From assembly GCF_036880965.1 (NCBI RefSeq), contig NZ_JBAJMV010000004.1, forward strand, positions 434,001-498,000: a stretch of DNA of 64,000 nt. Reading direction: 5' to 3'. Origin of the DNA: JAUASW01 sp036880965 (GTDB lineage Bacteria; Pseudomonadota; Gammaproteobacteria; Burkholderiales; Burkholderiaceae_C). Numbering within the stretch: position 1 is the stretch's first letter; each line of letters opens with the position of its first letter. Under the pieces are notes generated by a model. That model had not been told where the DNA came from, searched no databases, and saw only the letters and a program-made list of their open reading frames with translations. This document shows, piece after piece, positions 1-10,106 of the stretch. The position numbers and the translations under genes were made by a program.

Positions 1-210
1 GTGCGCAGCTTGCGCTGCGTCAAGCAAGAAGCATCCGGTTCACCGCGGGCCGAAGCAGGAGGCCACTCGCCTGCGTGGCGCTTGGCATGAAGCGTCGCGA
101 CGGCGTCAATGAAAGGCAACTCCTTGGCGGGCACTGCATCTTTCTGGGCTGTTGAATGCGCTTGGTGGAGTAGCATTCAGCGGCGCAACCTCCCAGCCGC
201 AGTTCGACGA
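1..210. other. Left-edge stretch, no gene assigned
   Basis: A frame open from base 1 ends in TGA at 88-90 and could be the tail of a gene that begins before the window, but about 29 codons without a recognisable motif are not enough to call it. No promoter, hairpin or RNA gene is evident in the rest. Confidence 0.3.
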
Positions 211-1332
211 ATGCCCGCCAAAAGCCCCTCCCCCATTCGCCGGATCGCTATCACCACAGGAGGTGGCGACGCGCCGGGCTTGAATTCGGTCATCTACGCC
301 GTGACGCGCGCTGCCGAGCATCAAGGCTGGGACTGCCTGGGCATCCGTGACGGCTATGACGGGTTGCTGCGCCCCGAGCGCTTTCCAGGTGGCGGCTGCA
401 TGCCGCTCACGGCGGAACGCGTGGAAGGCATCGCCGGCCTGGGCGGCACCCTGCTGGGATCCACCAACAAGGGCGATCCGTTTGCCTTTCCGACACCTCA
501 GGCCGATGGCGGCATGCTGCTTTGCGACCGTTCCCAGGACGTGCTTGACGCCCTCGCCCATGAAGGTGTGGATGCCCTTGTCGCAGTGGGCGGCGATGGA
601 TCGCTGGCCATTGCCCACCGCTTCGCCCAACGCGGCCTCAAGGTCGTGGGCTTGCCCAAGACCATAGACAACGACCTGGCCCACACGGCCACGACCTTCG
701 GTTTCGACACGGCCGTCGATTTCGCGACGGACTGCATCGACCGCTTGCACACGACGGCCGCCAGCCACCATCGCATTCTCGTTGTCGAAGTGATGGGGCG
801 TTACGCGGGCTGGATCGCCCTGCATGCCGGCCTCGCCGGAGGCGCTCACGTCATTCTGCTGCCCGAGCTGCCCTTCAATCTTGACATCGTGGCCGACCTG
901 ATCCGGCGGCGCGACGCGCGAGGCATGGCTTACTCCATCGTCGTCGTCGCAGAAGGCGCGCGCCAGTTGGGCGGCAAACGGATGGTGGTCGCACCGGCCG
1001 GGGCCGGCCATGCCGAGAGACTCGGCGGCGTGGGCGAGCAGGTCACCACCGAGCTCGCTCAACTGACCGGCAAGGATTCGCGCTGTGTCGTGCTTGGGCA
1101 TCTCCTGCGCGGAGGCAGTCCGACCGCGTTCGATCGTGTGGCTGCGCTGCGTTTTGGCACCGCTGCCGTGCGGAGCCTGGCAGCAGGACAGAGCGACATC
1201 ATGGTGGCACTTGATGGCAATGAGGTCCGTGCCGTGCCGCTGGCCGAAGTGGCCGGCCGCATGAAAGTGGTCCCCGTGGATGGGGACACCGTCGCCACGG
1301 CCCGCGCACTGGGCATCTGCCTCGGAGCTTGA
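211..1332 (+). CDS. pfkA: 6-phosphofructokinase (PfkA superfamily)
   Basis: Phosphorylates fructose 6-phosphate to the 1,6-bisphosphate, the committed step of Embden–Meyerhof glycolysis, in the cytoplasm. The N-terminal phosphate loop GGGDAPGLN lies at residues 17-25, GGDGS at 127-131, PKTIDND at 149-155 (D153 is the expected catalytic base) and MGRYAG follows. Family knowledge: a Gly in the GGDGS position favours ATP, whereas Lys in PKTIDND is shared with PPi-dependent and mixed groups; the combination resembles the Lys-bearing ATP-type group, so ATP use is an inference. The ATG at 211 is chosen because PFKs begin just before the GGGDAPG loop; an in-frame ATG at 109 would add 34 residues of unlikely sequence. 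The gene converges on glmS. Confidence 0.88.
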   Translation: MPAKSPSPIRRIAITTGGGDAPGLNSVIYAVTRAAEHQGWDCLGIRDGYDGLLRPERFPGGGCMPLTAERVEGIAGLGGTLLGSTNKGDPFAFPTPQADGGMLLCDRSQDVLDALAHEGVDALVAVGGDGSLAIAHRFAQRGLKVVGLPKTIDNDLAHTATTFGFDTAVDFATDCIDRLHTTAASHHRILVVEVMGRYAGWIALHAGLAGGAHVILLPELPFNLDIVADLIRRRDARGMAYSIVVVAEGARQLGGKRMVVAPAGAGHAERLGGVGEQVTTELAQLTGKDSRCVVLGHLLRGGSPTAFDRVAALRFGTAAVRSLAAGQSDIMVALDGNEVRAVPLAEVAGRMKVVPVDGDTVATARALGICLGA

Positions 1333-1381
1333 CGGAAGCTCCAGGTGAATGCAAAGACAGCAAGCTCAAGCCTGAAGTCGA

Positions 1382-1407
1382 GGTCTTTGTCCGTACGGTG
1401 AAAGACC
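1382..1407. terminator. Hairpin between convergent pfkA and glmS
   Basis: GGTCTTT (1382-1388) pairs with AAAGACC (1401-1407), and the loop holds the self-complementary CCGTACGG. It sits between two convergent gene ends, so a shared terminator is plausible, but there is no clear U-run on either strand. Confidence 0.35.
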
Positions 1408-1424
1408 CAATCTGAAAAGACGCG

Positions 1425-3296
<1,872 letters not shown>

Positions 3297-3396
3297 GGTT
3301 GGTCTCCCGGAGGGATGGCTGCAATGGCCGGGATACTAGGCAGTCCGACGTGGTATTTGCCGTCAAAATTCAACGACATTTGCAATAATCGTCCGT

Positions 3397-3425
3397 CGTG
3401 AAATATTCACGGCGAATAATTTCAC
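3397..3425. promoter_or_regulatory. Nested inverted repeats in glmS / Lrp divergent promoter region
   Basis: CGTGAA-ATA-TTCACG (3397-3411) is a perfect 6-bp palindrome, and GTGAAAT (3398-3404) also repeats inverted as ATTTCAC (3419-3425). The AT-rich setting contrasts with the GC-rich surroundings. Its place next to an Lrp/AsnC gene suggests an autoregulatory operator; this is inference. Confidence 0.5.
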
Positions 3426-3432
3426 AAATCAA

Positions 3433-3939
3433 ATGCAAACGAACGATTCAATCATTCGCAAGCCAATGGAGTTGGATGCAACCGACTGGCGGCTGCTGGA
3501 TCTGTTGCAGGAAGACGCCGCCCTGTCCAACCAGGCGCTGGCCGAGAAGGCCCATGTGTCGCCGGCCACCTGCCTGCGGCGGGTCAAGCGCCTGGTGGAT
3601 GCCGGCATCATCGAGCGGCGCGTGGCCCTGCTCTCGCCAGACAAGCTGGGCGCCGGGCTCTCGGCCATCGTCGAGATCACGCTGGACCGGCAAGGCGCGG
3701 AGCACCTGGCCGACTTCGAGTCCAAGGTGATAGCCGACCCTGCCGTGCAGCAATGCTGGCGCGTCTCGCCAGGCCCGGACTTCGTGCTGGTGCTGCAGGT
3801 GGCCGACATGCCGGCCTATCACGCACTGGTGCAGCGCCTGTTCACGCAGCAGGCGAACGTTCGCAATGTGAAGAGCTTCTTCGCGGTGCAGCGGAGCAAG
3901 TTCGAGCCGAGGCTGAACCTGACGCGCCCCAGCGCCTGA
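3433..3939 (+). CDS. Lrp/AsnC family transcriptional regulator
   Basis: DNA-binding regulator of the feast/famine family. An N-terminal winged HTH is clear (WRLLDLLQEDAALSNQALAE, then VSPATCLRRVKRLVDAGIIE), followed by the ~80-residue RAM/AsnC ligand-binding and oligomerisation domain. Such proteins usually sense amino acids and form octamers. An in-frame ATG at 3466 (MELDATDWRLL) matches the usual start of the family better and may be the true start; neither ATG has a strong Shine-Dalgarno. The stop codon abuts the stop of convergent rlmI with no base between. The divergent neighbour glmS is a possible target along with itself. The ligand cannot be read from sequence. Confidence 0.9.
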   Translation: MQTNDSIIRKPMELDATDWRLLDLLQEDAALSNQALAEKAHVSPATCLRRVKRLVDAGIIERRVALLSPDKLGAGLSAIVEITLDRQGAEHLADFESKVIADPAVQQCWRVSPGPDFVLVLQVADMPAYHALVQRLFTQQANVRNVKSFFAVQRSKFEPRLNLTRPSA

Positions 3940-5121
3940 TCAACGTTTCAGGATCAGCAAGCCCTTCAAATACTCACCCTCAGGGAAGCAGATCGTCTGC
4001 GGATGGTCGGGCGTGGCGCCCACGCGGTCGAGGATGAAGCCGTCGGCCGGCGCGTCCAGGCCTGCACCGGCCACGATCTTGTGGAACAGGTCAGGCGGGA
4101 TGCCGCCGGAGCAGGAAAAGGTGAACAGGATGCCGCCCGGCTGCAGCAGCTTCAGGGCCAGGCGGTTGATGTCCTTGTAGGCGCGCGCCGCACGCTCGGC
4201 GTGCGCGGCGGTGGGCGCGAACTTGGGCGGGTCCAGCACGATGGCGTCATAGCGCTCGCCGTTCTGCAAGGCCTGGCGCAGCGTGGCGTTCACATCGGCA
4301 TCGAGCGCCTTGTGGTGCGCCGGGTCAAAACCGTTCAGCGCCACATGGGCCGTGGCACGCGCCAGCGAAGGCCCGGAGGAATCGACGCTCGTCACATCTG
4401 TGGCGCCGCCCGCTAGCGCGGCGACCGAGAAGCCGCCGGTGTAGCTGAAGCAGTTGAGCACGCGCTGACAGCCGTACTGGCGCACGGTGTCGGCGAACTT
4501 CTTGCGGTTGTCGCGCTGGTCCAGGTAGTAGCCGGTCTTGTGGCCCTCGGCCACGTCCAGGGTCAGCTGCCACTGGTGCTCCTGGATCGTGCGCTCGGTC
4601 GGGCCCTCGCCGCGCAACCAGGCGCGCACTTCGGGCAGGCCCTCGAGCGCGCGCACATTCGCGTCGCTGCGTTCGAAGATCTTCGTGAGGCCGGTGGCGG
4701 CCAGCAGCGCATCGGCAATCTGGGCCTTCCAGCGCTCGGTGCCGGCCGACGAGAACTGCACGCTCAAGACATCGTCGTAACGGTCCACCACAAGTCCCGG
4801 CAGGCCATCGGCCTCGCCGTGGACCAGGCGCATTGCGTTCGAGGCGATGGGTAGGCGCGCGCGGACTGCAACCGCTGCAGCGATGCGCCGCTGGAAAAAG
4901 GCGGCATCGATGCGCTCCGATTCATCGAAGCTCCAGACCCGCGCCCGTATCAGCGACTGCGGGCTGTAAGCCGCCCAGCCAAGAAACTGGCCGTCGGACG
5001 ACTCGACCCGCACGGTCTCGCCGCTGTCGCCACCGCCCTTGGCGATGGAGCCCTCGAAGACCCAGGGATGGCGGCGTTGCAGCGAGCGCTCCTTGCCGGC
5101 GCGCAGACGAATGGTTTTCAT
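3940..5121 (-). CDS. rlmI: 23S rRNA (cytosine1962-C5)-methyltransferase, RlmI family
   Basis: SAM-dependent class I RNA methyltransferase expected to make m5C1962 in 23S rRNA. The 393 aa match the E. coli protein (396 aa). The N-terminal PUA domain begins MKTIRLRAGKERSLQRRHPW, a central EEHEE-like region follows, and the C-terminal Rossmann domain contains VLNCFSYTGGFSVAAL and the target-binding VLDPPKFAP motif. The start at 5121 is chosen on homology to the PUA start; an ATG at 5130 would add three residues, and the longer open frame upstream reads through the neighbouring barrel gene. An unassigned member of COG1092 remains possible, but the whole-length match favours RlmI. Confidence 0.88.
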   Translation of the reverse strand: MKTIRLRAGKERSLQRRHPWVFEGSIAKGGGDSGETVRVESSDGQFLGWAAYSPQSLIRARVWSFDESERIDAAFFQRRIAAAVAVRARLPIASNAMRLVHGEADGLPGLVVDRYDDVLSVQFSSAGTERWKAQIADALLAATGLTKIFERSDANVRALEGLPEVRAWLRGEGPTERTIQEHQWQLTLDVAEGHKTGYYLDQRDNRKKFADTVRQYGCQRVLNCFSYTGGFSVAALAGGATDVTSVDSSGPSLARATAHVALNGFDPAHHKALDADVNATLRQALQNGERYDAIVLDPPKFAPTAAHAERAARAYKDINRLALKLLQPGGILFTFSCSGGIPPDLFHKIVAGAGLDAPADGFILDRVGATPDHPQTICFPEGEYLKGLLILKR

Positions 5122-5147
5122 GGGCGGCATTGTCGCCGCCGCCGGCC

Positions 5148-6674
5148 TCAGCGGCTCACCGCACCGAAGGCATAGCCCAGCGAGAGGTCGAAGGTGCTGG
5201 TCGACTGGGTGTCGCCGCGCAGGCTGCGCCATTGGCCGACCGCCATGCGCAAGCGGGTGCGCTTTTGTTCGCCGAAGCGCCATTGCGCCCAGAGCTCGCT
5301 CTGCGCCGCCGCGCCGCCCGAGACGGCAACACTGCCGCCACCCGCAGCGCCCAGCAACAGACCGCCGCCGAAATTGAGCCGGCCCTTCATCACCGGGCTG
5401 GTCTGCAGGCCGGCGCCGATCAAGCCAACTGAATAGCCGCCCACCGAGCCCCAAGCCGCGCTGCCGGCACGCACCGTGGCATAGGCATGCTCACTCAGTT
5501 CCTGCGTCAACAGCATCTGCAGGTGACCGATGTCTTCTTGCCGGCCATCGCGCATGCGCAGGCCCGGCTGGTGCTGATAGCTGAAGAACAACGCCTGCGA
5601 ACGCACGGTGCCACTCGTGGGCGTGAAAACCTCGTCGCGGCGGGCCGTGCTGTCCAGCGGCAGGCCGATGGCCACCCGCGTGTACGTGCTCTTGAAGCTG
5701 CCGCTCGGCGCGCCCATCAGGCCGGCCTCCAGATGGAGCGACGGGCCCCAGGGGCTGATCCAGCGCAGCGTCGGGCCGGTCTTGACGATCCAGCCATTGC
5801 CGGTGTCCAGGTTGCCACCGCCACCCAGGCCGATACCGGCATGCCAGCCGGCGCGCAGCTTCGGCGCGCTCAAGGCCCAGTCCTGCCCCGCCGAGAACAG
5901 GAGCTCCATATAGCCGTCGTTGCCCCCGGTGCTGGCGCCGGCGCCTTCGACGCCCCACCAGCTGCCCTCGGTGATGTACTGCCGCAAGGAGGCGCCAGCC
6001 TTGCCGATGGCCGCGCGCGTGGGCAGTCCGTCGCGGCCGATGCTGCTGTGCCGCGGGCGATAGCTGCCCACCGTCGGCAAGACTTCGTCGATGCCCAGGC
6101 CCGTGCGGCGATACGGCGCCGCGCGACGGCCTTCGTCGGTGGGCGAGAAGCTGAAAAAGCCGTCGGTCACACCGACGACCAGGCTGAGTGAACTGCCGCG
6201 CACATTGCCGCTGGGGAAGCGCGTATGCGCCAGCGCCAGACCCGTGTACCAGCTGCCGAATTCGACCCGGTAAGACAACTCGGGGCGCAGCATCAGCCCC
6301 CCGCCGAAGCGCACCTGTTCGGAGCCGACACCGCCGCCGGCACCTGCAAACAGGCTGGCCGCGACATGGCCGTGCTGGCCGACCCGCCAGCGGCGCTGGC
6401 CGGTCATGCCCATCGTGAACAGGCCACCCATCTTGCCCCGCGCCGCGCCGTAGACGCTGGGGCCGACGCCCCAGTCCTCATTCATCGCCACGAGATAGCT
6501 GAAGCCGGCCAGCGCCATGCGGTCACCGGTGGGCAGCTTCACGGGCGTCCAGCTGGCTTCGAAGGCGGCCGGCTGGGCCCGCAGCGCGCCGGGCGTCGGT
6601 GGTATCGGGTCATTGGCACAGGCATTGGCAACAAGGCCCAGCGCCAGGCCCGGCAGGAGGCAGTATCGGAACAT
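5148..6674 (-). CDS. Predicted outer-membrane beta-barrel protein of unknown function
   Basis: No named family recognised. The 508-aa product begins with a signal peptide (MFRYCLLPGLALGLVANACA, likely cleaved by signal peptidase I before NDP). The mature part consists of Gly-rich, alternating amphipathic segments such as VGQHGHVAASLFAGAG and LSYRVEFGSWYTGLALA. It ends FDLSLGYAFGAVSR, close to the aromatic-ended last strand of outer-membrane barrels. That many strands suggest a large barrel, roughly 16-20, by inference. The start at 6674 puts the signal peptide at the N-terminus; an upstream ATG at 6719 would overlap xerC and add basic residues. It sits between xerC and rlmI without a functional link to either. 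Confidence 0.6.
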   Translation of the reverse strand: MFRYCLLPGLALGLVANACANDPIPPTPGALRAQPAAFEASWTPVKLPTGDRMALAGFSYLVAMNEDWGVGPSVYGAARGKMGGLFTMGMTGQRRWRVGQHGHVAASLFAGAGGGVGSEQVRFGGGLMLRPELSYRVEFGSWYTGLALAHTRFPSGNVRGSSLSLVVGVTDGFFSFSPTDEGRRAAPYRRTGLGIDEVLPTVGSYRPRHSSIGRDGLPTRAAIGKAGASLRQYITEGSWWGVEGAGASTGGNDGYMELLFSAGQDWALSAPKLRAGWHAGIGLGGGGNLDTGNGWIVKTGPTLRWISPWGPSLHLEAGLMGAPSGSFKSTYTRVAIGLPLDSTARRDEVFTPTSGTVRSQALFFSYQHQPGLRMRDGRQEDIGHLQMLLTQELSEHAYATVRAGSAAWGSVGGYSVGLIGAGLQTSPVMKGRLNFGGGLLLGAAGGGSVAVSGGAAAQSELWAQWRFGEQKRTRLRMAVGQWRSLRGDTQSTSTFDLSLGYAFGAVSR

Positions 6675-6715
6675 AGCCGCGCACCATACCAGGGTGCGGC
6701 GGCGCATTCGGTCGC

Positions 6716-7663
6716 TCACTTCTTCTTGGCCCGCGGATGAGCCGCGTCATACACCTTGGCCAGGTGCTGGAAATCGAGCTTCGTATAGACCTGGGTCGTC
6801 GCGATGTTCGCGTGGCCCAGCAGTTCCTGCACCGCACGCAAATCACCACTGGACTGCAGAAGATGCGAGGCGAATGAGTGCCGCAGCATGTGCGGATGGA
6901 CGTGCGACGGCATGCCCGCCGCCAGCGCGCGGGCCTTCAGGCGCAGGCGCACCTGGCCGGCCTGGAAGCGCGAGCCGCGGGGCCCGACCAGCAAGGCGGG
7001 TTCATCGGGCTTGGCGATCTGCTGGCGCAGCGGCAGCCAGTGGTCCAGCGCCTCCAGGGCCGCACGGCCCAGCGGCACCGAGCGCCGCTTGCTGCCCTTG
7101 CCCAGCACCTGCAGTTCGGCGTTGCCAAGCTCCACCCAGCCAGCGGCGGCCGCGCTGCCATGGACGTCCAGGCCCACCAGCTCGGCCACGCGCAGGCCGC
7201 AGCCGTAGAGCAGCTCGACGATCAGGCGGTCCCGCGCTTCGTTGATCGGGTCCGCTGCCTCGCTCTTGAACTCGGCCAGCTGCACCGAGTCGTCCACCGA
7301 CAAGGCCTTGGGCAGCGGCTTGCCGGCCTTGGGCGCTCGCAGCCCGTCGATCGGGTTGAAGGCCACGCGCTGCTCCGTACCGAGCCAGCGGTAGAGGCCG
7401 CGCCAGGCGGAGAGCATCAGGGCCAGGCTGCGCGGCGCCAGGCCACCGCGGTGCAGCTCGGCCACCCAGCGGCGCGCCTGCTGGGCGGTCAGGCTCAGCA
7501 GCTCGACCTTGTCGCGCACAGCCAGCGCGTTGAGGCGCTGCAGCGCCTCGCTGTAGATCGTCAGCGTGCGGCCGGCCAGCCGGCGCTGCACCTGGCAATA
7601 GGCCAGGTAGGCCGGCAGGAACTCAGGCTGTGGGTGCAGCAGAGCTTTCGCCGGCATCGGCAT
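6716..7663 (-). CDS. xerC: Tyrosine recombinase XerC
   Basis: Site-specific recombinase acting with XerD at dif to resolve chromosome dimers at division. The SAM-like core-binding domain spans about residues 10-110. The catalytic domain carries R158 (GLRVAEL), K189 (GKGSKRR), H258-x-x-R261-H262 (HMLRH), H284 (LLGHAN) and the nucleophile Y293 (TTQVYTKLD), so every catalytic residue is present. It follows DUF484 and dapF as in gamma- and betaproteobacteria (dapF–xerC order). The annotated start overlaps DUF484 by 41 nt; an ATG two codons in (7657) is an alternative. The position in a housekeeping operon excludes a phage or integron integrase. Confidence 0.95.
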   Translation of the reverse strand: MPMPAKALLHPQPEFLPAYLAYCQVQRRLAGRTLTIYSEALQRLNALAVRDKVELLSLTAQQARRWVAELHRGGLAPRSLALMLSAWRGLYRWLGTEQRVAFNPIDGLRAPKAGKPLPKALSVDDSVQLAEFKSEAADPINEARDRLIVELLYGCGLRVAELVGLDVHGSAAAAGWVELGNAELQVLGKGSKRRSVPLGRAALEALDHWLPLRQQIAKPDEPALLVGPRGSRFQAGQVRLRLKARALAAGMPSHVHPHMLRHSFASHLLQSSGDLRAVQELLGHANIATTQVYTKLDFQHLAKVYDAAHPRAKKK

Positions 7664-8345
7664 CCTGCAGCAGGCGCGCCAGGCCGGCGCTGGCGATCTC
7701 GCCGATGCGGGCCAGGAATTCGGTGCCCATCTCGGCCGTGTAGCGGGTGGCGTCGGGCGAACCCAGCACCAGCAGGCCGAAGCTGCGGCCCTGGATCGTC
7801 AAGGGAATCAGCGCCAGCGACAGCGCACCGGAGCCCTCGCCCAGCCAGCGTGCCGCTTCGAAACCGGAGTTGATGCCGCAATAGGGGTGGCTGAGGCTTT
7901 CGGCAAAGCTGCGCACATCGGCGCTCACGGTCTGCGCGAAGTCAGCCTCGCTGAATTCAGGAGACGTGCCCCACAGGCGCAGGCCGGCCAGCGGAATCAG
8001 GAATTGGTGGCGCAACTCGTCGAGCAGTACGGTGGGCAGCTTGGCCGCGTCACTGGTCAGCATCAGGGCACGGGTCCAGCGGTGCAGCCGGTCGGCAATG
8101 GCCACGTTCTCCTGGCCGTTGCGGATCATCTCGATCAGCTTCTGCTCCAGGCCCTTGATCTTCTCGCGCAGCATTTCGGCCTGGCGCTCCTGCAGCGACA
8201 CGGCACGGGCACTGTGCGGATGGCTCAGTTGCACCGAAGCCAGCAGCTCGGCATGGCGCTCGAAGAAGGCCGGGTTGTTGGCCAGGTAGTTGGCAATGTC
8301 CTGCTCGGTGATGCCGTCGGTACCTTGGTTTTGATTGCTGCTCAC
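7623..8345 (-). CDS. DUF484 family protein
   Basis: Conserved proteobacterial protein (240 aa) of unknown biochemical role, with a C-terminal GAF-like fold by family description. The N-terminal motif DIANYLANNPAFFERHAELL and the following SLQERQAEMLREKIKGLEQKL helix, likely a coiled coil, are typical. The middle and C-terminal part (VLLDELRHQFLIPLAGLRLW onward to LARIGEIASAGLARLL) correspond to the GAF-like region. Start overlaps the dapF stop by 4 nt (ATGA) and the end overlaps xerC, so the three are co-translated. The conserved pairing with XerC suggests a cell-division or chromosome-related role, but this has not been shown here. Confidence 0.9.
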   Translation of the reverse strand: MSSNQNQGTDGITEQDIANYLANNPAFFERHAELLASVQLSHPHSARAVSLQERQAEMLREKIKGLEQKLIEMIRNGQENVAIADRLHRWTRALMLTSDAAKLPTVLLDELRHQFLIPLAGLRLWGTSPEFSEADFAQTVSADVRSFAESLSHPYCGINSGFEAARWLGEGSGALSLALIPLTIQGRSFGLLVLGSPDATRYTAEMGTEFLARIGEIASAGLARLLQDADAGESSAAPTA

Positions 8346-9202
8346 AGCGTGATCTCTCCTTCAAACACTTGCACAGCGGGGCCGGTCATGAACACGGCCG
8401 CATCAAGGCCGGCACTGGCGCCGGCCCATTCAATCGTCAGCACACCCCCGTGGGTCTGCACATCCACTCGCGCGTCCAGCAGGCCCAGGCGGATGCCCGC
8501 AACCACCGCCGCGCAAGCGCCGGTGCCACAGGCCAGCGTCTCGCCGGCGCCGCGTTCGAACACGCGCAGTTTCACATGGCTGCGGTCGATCACCTGCAGG
8601 AAGCCGGCATTGACGCGACGGGGAAAACGCGGATGGTTCTCGATCAGCGGGCCCTGGCTCAGCACCGGCGCGGTGGCCACGTCCTCGACCACTTGCACCG
8701 CATGCGGATTGCCCATCGAGACGACGGCCACCTCGACACCCAGGTCCACCAGGGGCCAGAGCTCGAAGCCATTGACCTCGCGCGGCTGCAGGGCCTTGGC
8801 ATCGAAGGGCACGCGCCCGGTCTCGAAGATCGGTGCCCCCATGTCCACCGTGACCCGGCCGTCGTCACGCAGATGCAGCTCCAGCTGGGCCGCCATGGTG
8901 CGCACGCGGATGCTGCGCTTGGTCGTCAGGCCATGGTCGACCACATAGCGGACGAAGCAGCGCGAGCCATTGCCGCAGTGCTCCACCTCTTCTCCAGTGC
9001 CGCCGTTGAAGATGCGATACGCGAAGTCGTCGGCCGGCTCGCGGCCCGGCTCGATGACCAGGATCTGGTCGCAGCCCACACCGAAGCGGCGGTCGCCCAG
9101 GCGGCGCATCTGCTCGGGGGTCAGCGCGAAGGGCTCCTTCGTGGCGTCGATGACCACGAAGTCATTGCCCGCGCCATGCATCTTGGTGAAGCGCAAATTC
9201 AT
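8342..9202 (-). CDS. dapF: Diaminopimelate epimerase
   Basis: Interconverts LL- and meso-diaminopimelate for lysine and peptidoglycan synthesis; PLP-independent two-base mechanism. The 286-aa protein starts MNLRFTKMHGAGNDFVVID, a family signature. The two active-site cysteines are visible in EHCGNGSRCF and GETLACGTGACAA. Length equals the family norm. The start at 9202 is fixed by the MHGAGND block at residues 8-14; a longer open frame upstream reads through the acyltransferase region. It lies 16 nt from the acyltransferase gene upstream and overlaps DUF484 by 4 nt, so it belongs to a single minus-strand operon. Confidence 0.97.
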   Translation of the reverse strand: MNLRFTKMHGAGNDFVVIDATKEPFALTPEQMRRLGDRRFGVGCDQILVIEPGREPADDFAYRIFNGGTGEEVEHCGNGSRCFVRYVVDHGLTTKRSIRVRTMAAQLELHLRDDGRVTVDMGAPIFETGRVPFDAKALQPREVNGFELWPLVDLGVEVAVVSMGNPHAVQVVEDVATAPVLSQGPLIENHPRFPRRVNAGFLQVIDRSHVKLRVFERGAGETLACGTGACAAVVAGIRLGLLDARVDVQTHGGVLTIEWAGASAGLDAAVFMTGPAVQVFEGEITL

Positions 9203-9218
9203 CAGCCGATTATCAGCC

Positions 9219-10106
9219 TCAATAGAGCGAGGGCTCGCCAGGCGGCCGGGTCTTGAAACGCTTGTGCACCCAGAGGTATTGCGCCGGGTTGGCGCGGATG
9301 CGCTGCTCCAGCCAGGCATGGAAGGTGTGGGCGTCGGCCAGGGCATCGCCGCTGGGGTAGTTGGGAATCGGGTCGCAGGCCTCGATCCTGATGCCCTCGC
9401 CGCCCGGCAGCATCGTGATCACCAGCGGCTGGACGATCATCTTCTGGCTGTCGGCCATGCGGGCCGGCGCCAGCAAGGTGCAGGCAGGCACGCCAAAGAA
9501 CGGCACGAAGGCGGAGTCCTTCTGGCCAAAATCCATATCTGGCGCATTGACGAAGCCATAGCCCTGCTTGATGAAGCGAAGCACCGGGCGGATGCCGTCA
9601 TGCCGGTCCACCAGCGCGTTCTTGCCGAAGCGGCCGCGGCCGGTCAGCATCTGCTTGTCGAAGACCGGGTTGCTCTGCGCCTGGTAGACGTCCACCGCCG
9701 GCGTCTGCTGCCTGAGCATCAAGGCCGGCCCCGACCATTCGAGGCCGATGAAATGCGGCAGCAACCACATCACCGGCTGCTCGCTGCGGTCGGCCAGTCC
9801 GAAGTCGCCCTCGATGTGCATCAGCTTCTTCAGCCGCTCCGCCGAGGCGTACCAGAGCAGGCCTCGCTCCAGGAAACCGCGGCCCATCAGGGCGAAGTGC
9901 TCGCGGGCCAGGGCCTCGCGCGCCGCTGCATCAAGCTCGGGGAAGCACAGCTCCAGGTTGCGCAGGGCAATGCGCTTGCGCGACTTGGCCAGGCGCCAGA
10001 GCAAGGCGCCCAGGCCCCGGCCCAGCGCCGTCAGCATCGGCAGCGGCAGGAAATGCAGCAGCCACAGCAGCCCCAGCAACAGCCGCGCGAACAAGCGGCC
10101 CAGCAT
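9219..10106 (-). CDS. Lipid A acyltransferase (LpxL/HtrB family), second copy
   Basis: Inner-membrane-associated acyltransferase adding a secondary acyl chain to lipid A. An N-terminal hydrophobic anchor (residues 1-35) precedes the acyltransferase domain. The catalytic H-x4-E motif is seen in LPHFIGLE, and the C-terminal block NPAQYLWVHKRFKTRPPGEP is diagnostic. Its start overlaps the stop of the upstream paralog in a TGATG arrangement, so the two are translated together. Two divergent late acyltransferases in tandem are usual in Burkholderiales and probably add acyl groups at different positions; which is LpxL-like and which LpxM-like cannot be told from sequence. Confidence 0.92.
   Translation of the reverse strand: MLGRLFARLLLGLLWLLHFLPLPMLTALGRGLGALLWRLAKSRKRIALRNLELCFPELDAAAREALAREHFALMGRGFLERGLLWYASAERLKKLMHIEGDFGLADRSEQPVMWLLPHFIGLEWSGPALMLRQQTPAVDVYQAQSNPVFDKQMLTGRGRFGKNALVDRHDGIRPVLRFIKQGYGFVNAPDMDFGQKDSAFVPFFGVPACTLLAPARMADSQKMIVQPLVITMLPGGEGIRIEACDPIPNYPSGDALADAHTFHAWLEQRIRANPAQYLWVHKRFKTRPPGEPSLY

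Noticed and set aside
3297..3432. glmS ribozyme in the glmS leader
   Set aside because: The core of the ribozyme is not visible, the leader is short, and the class is known mainly from Gram-positives.
6716..7663. XerC as an integrase marking a mobile element
   Set aside because: Operon with dapF and DUF484 and full XerC-type sequence; no att repeats, tRNA or cargo genes nearby.
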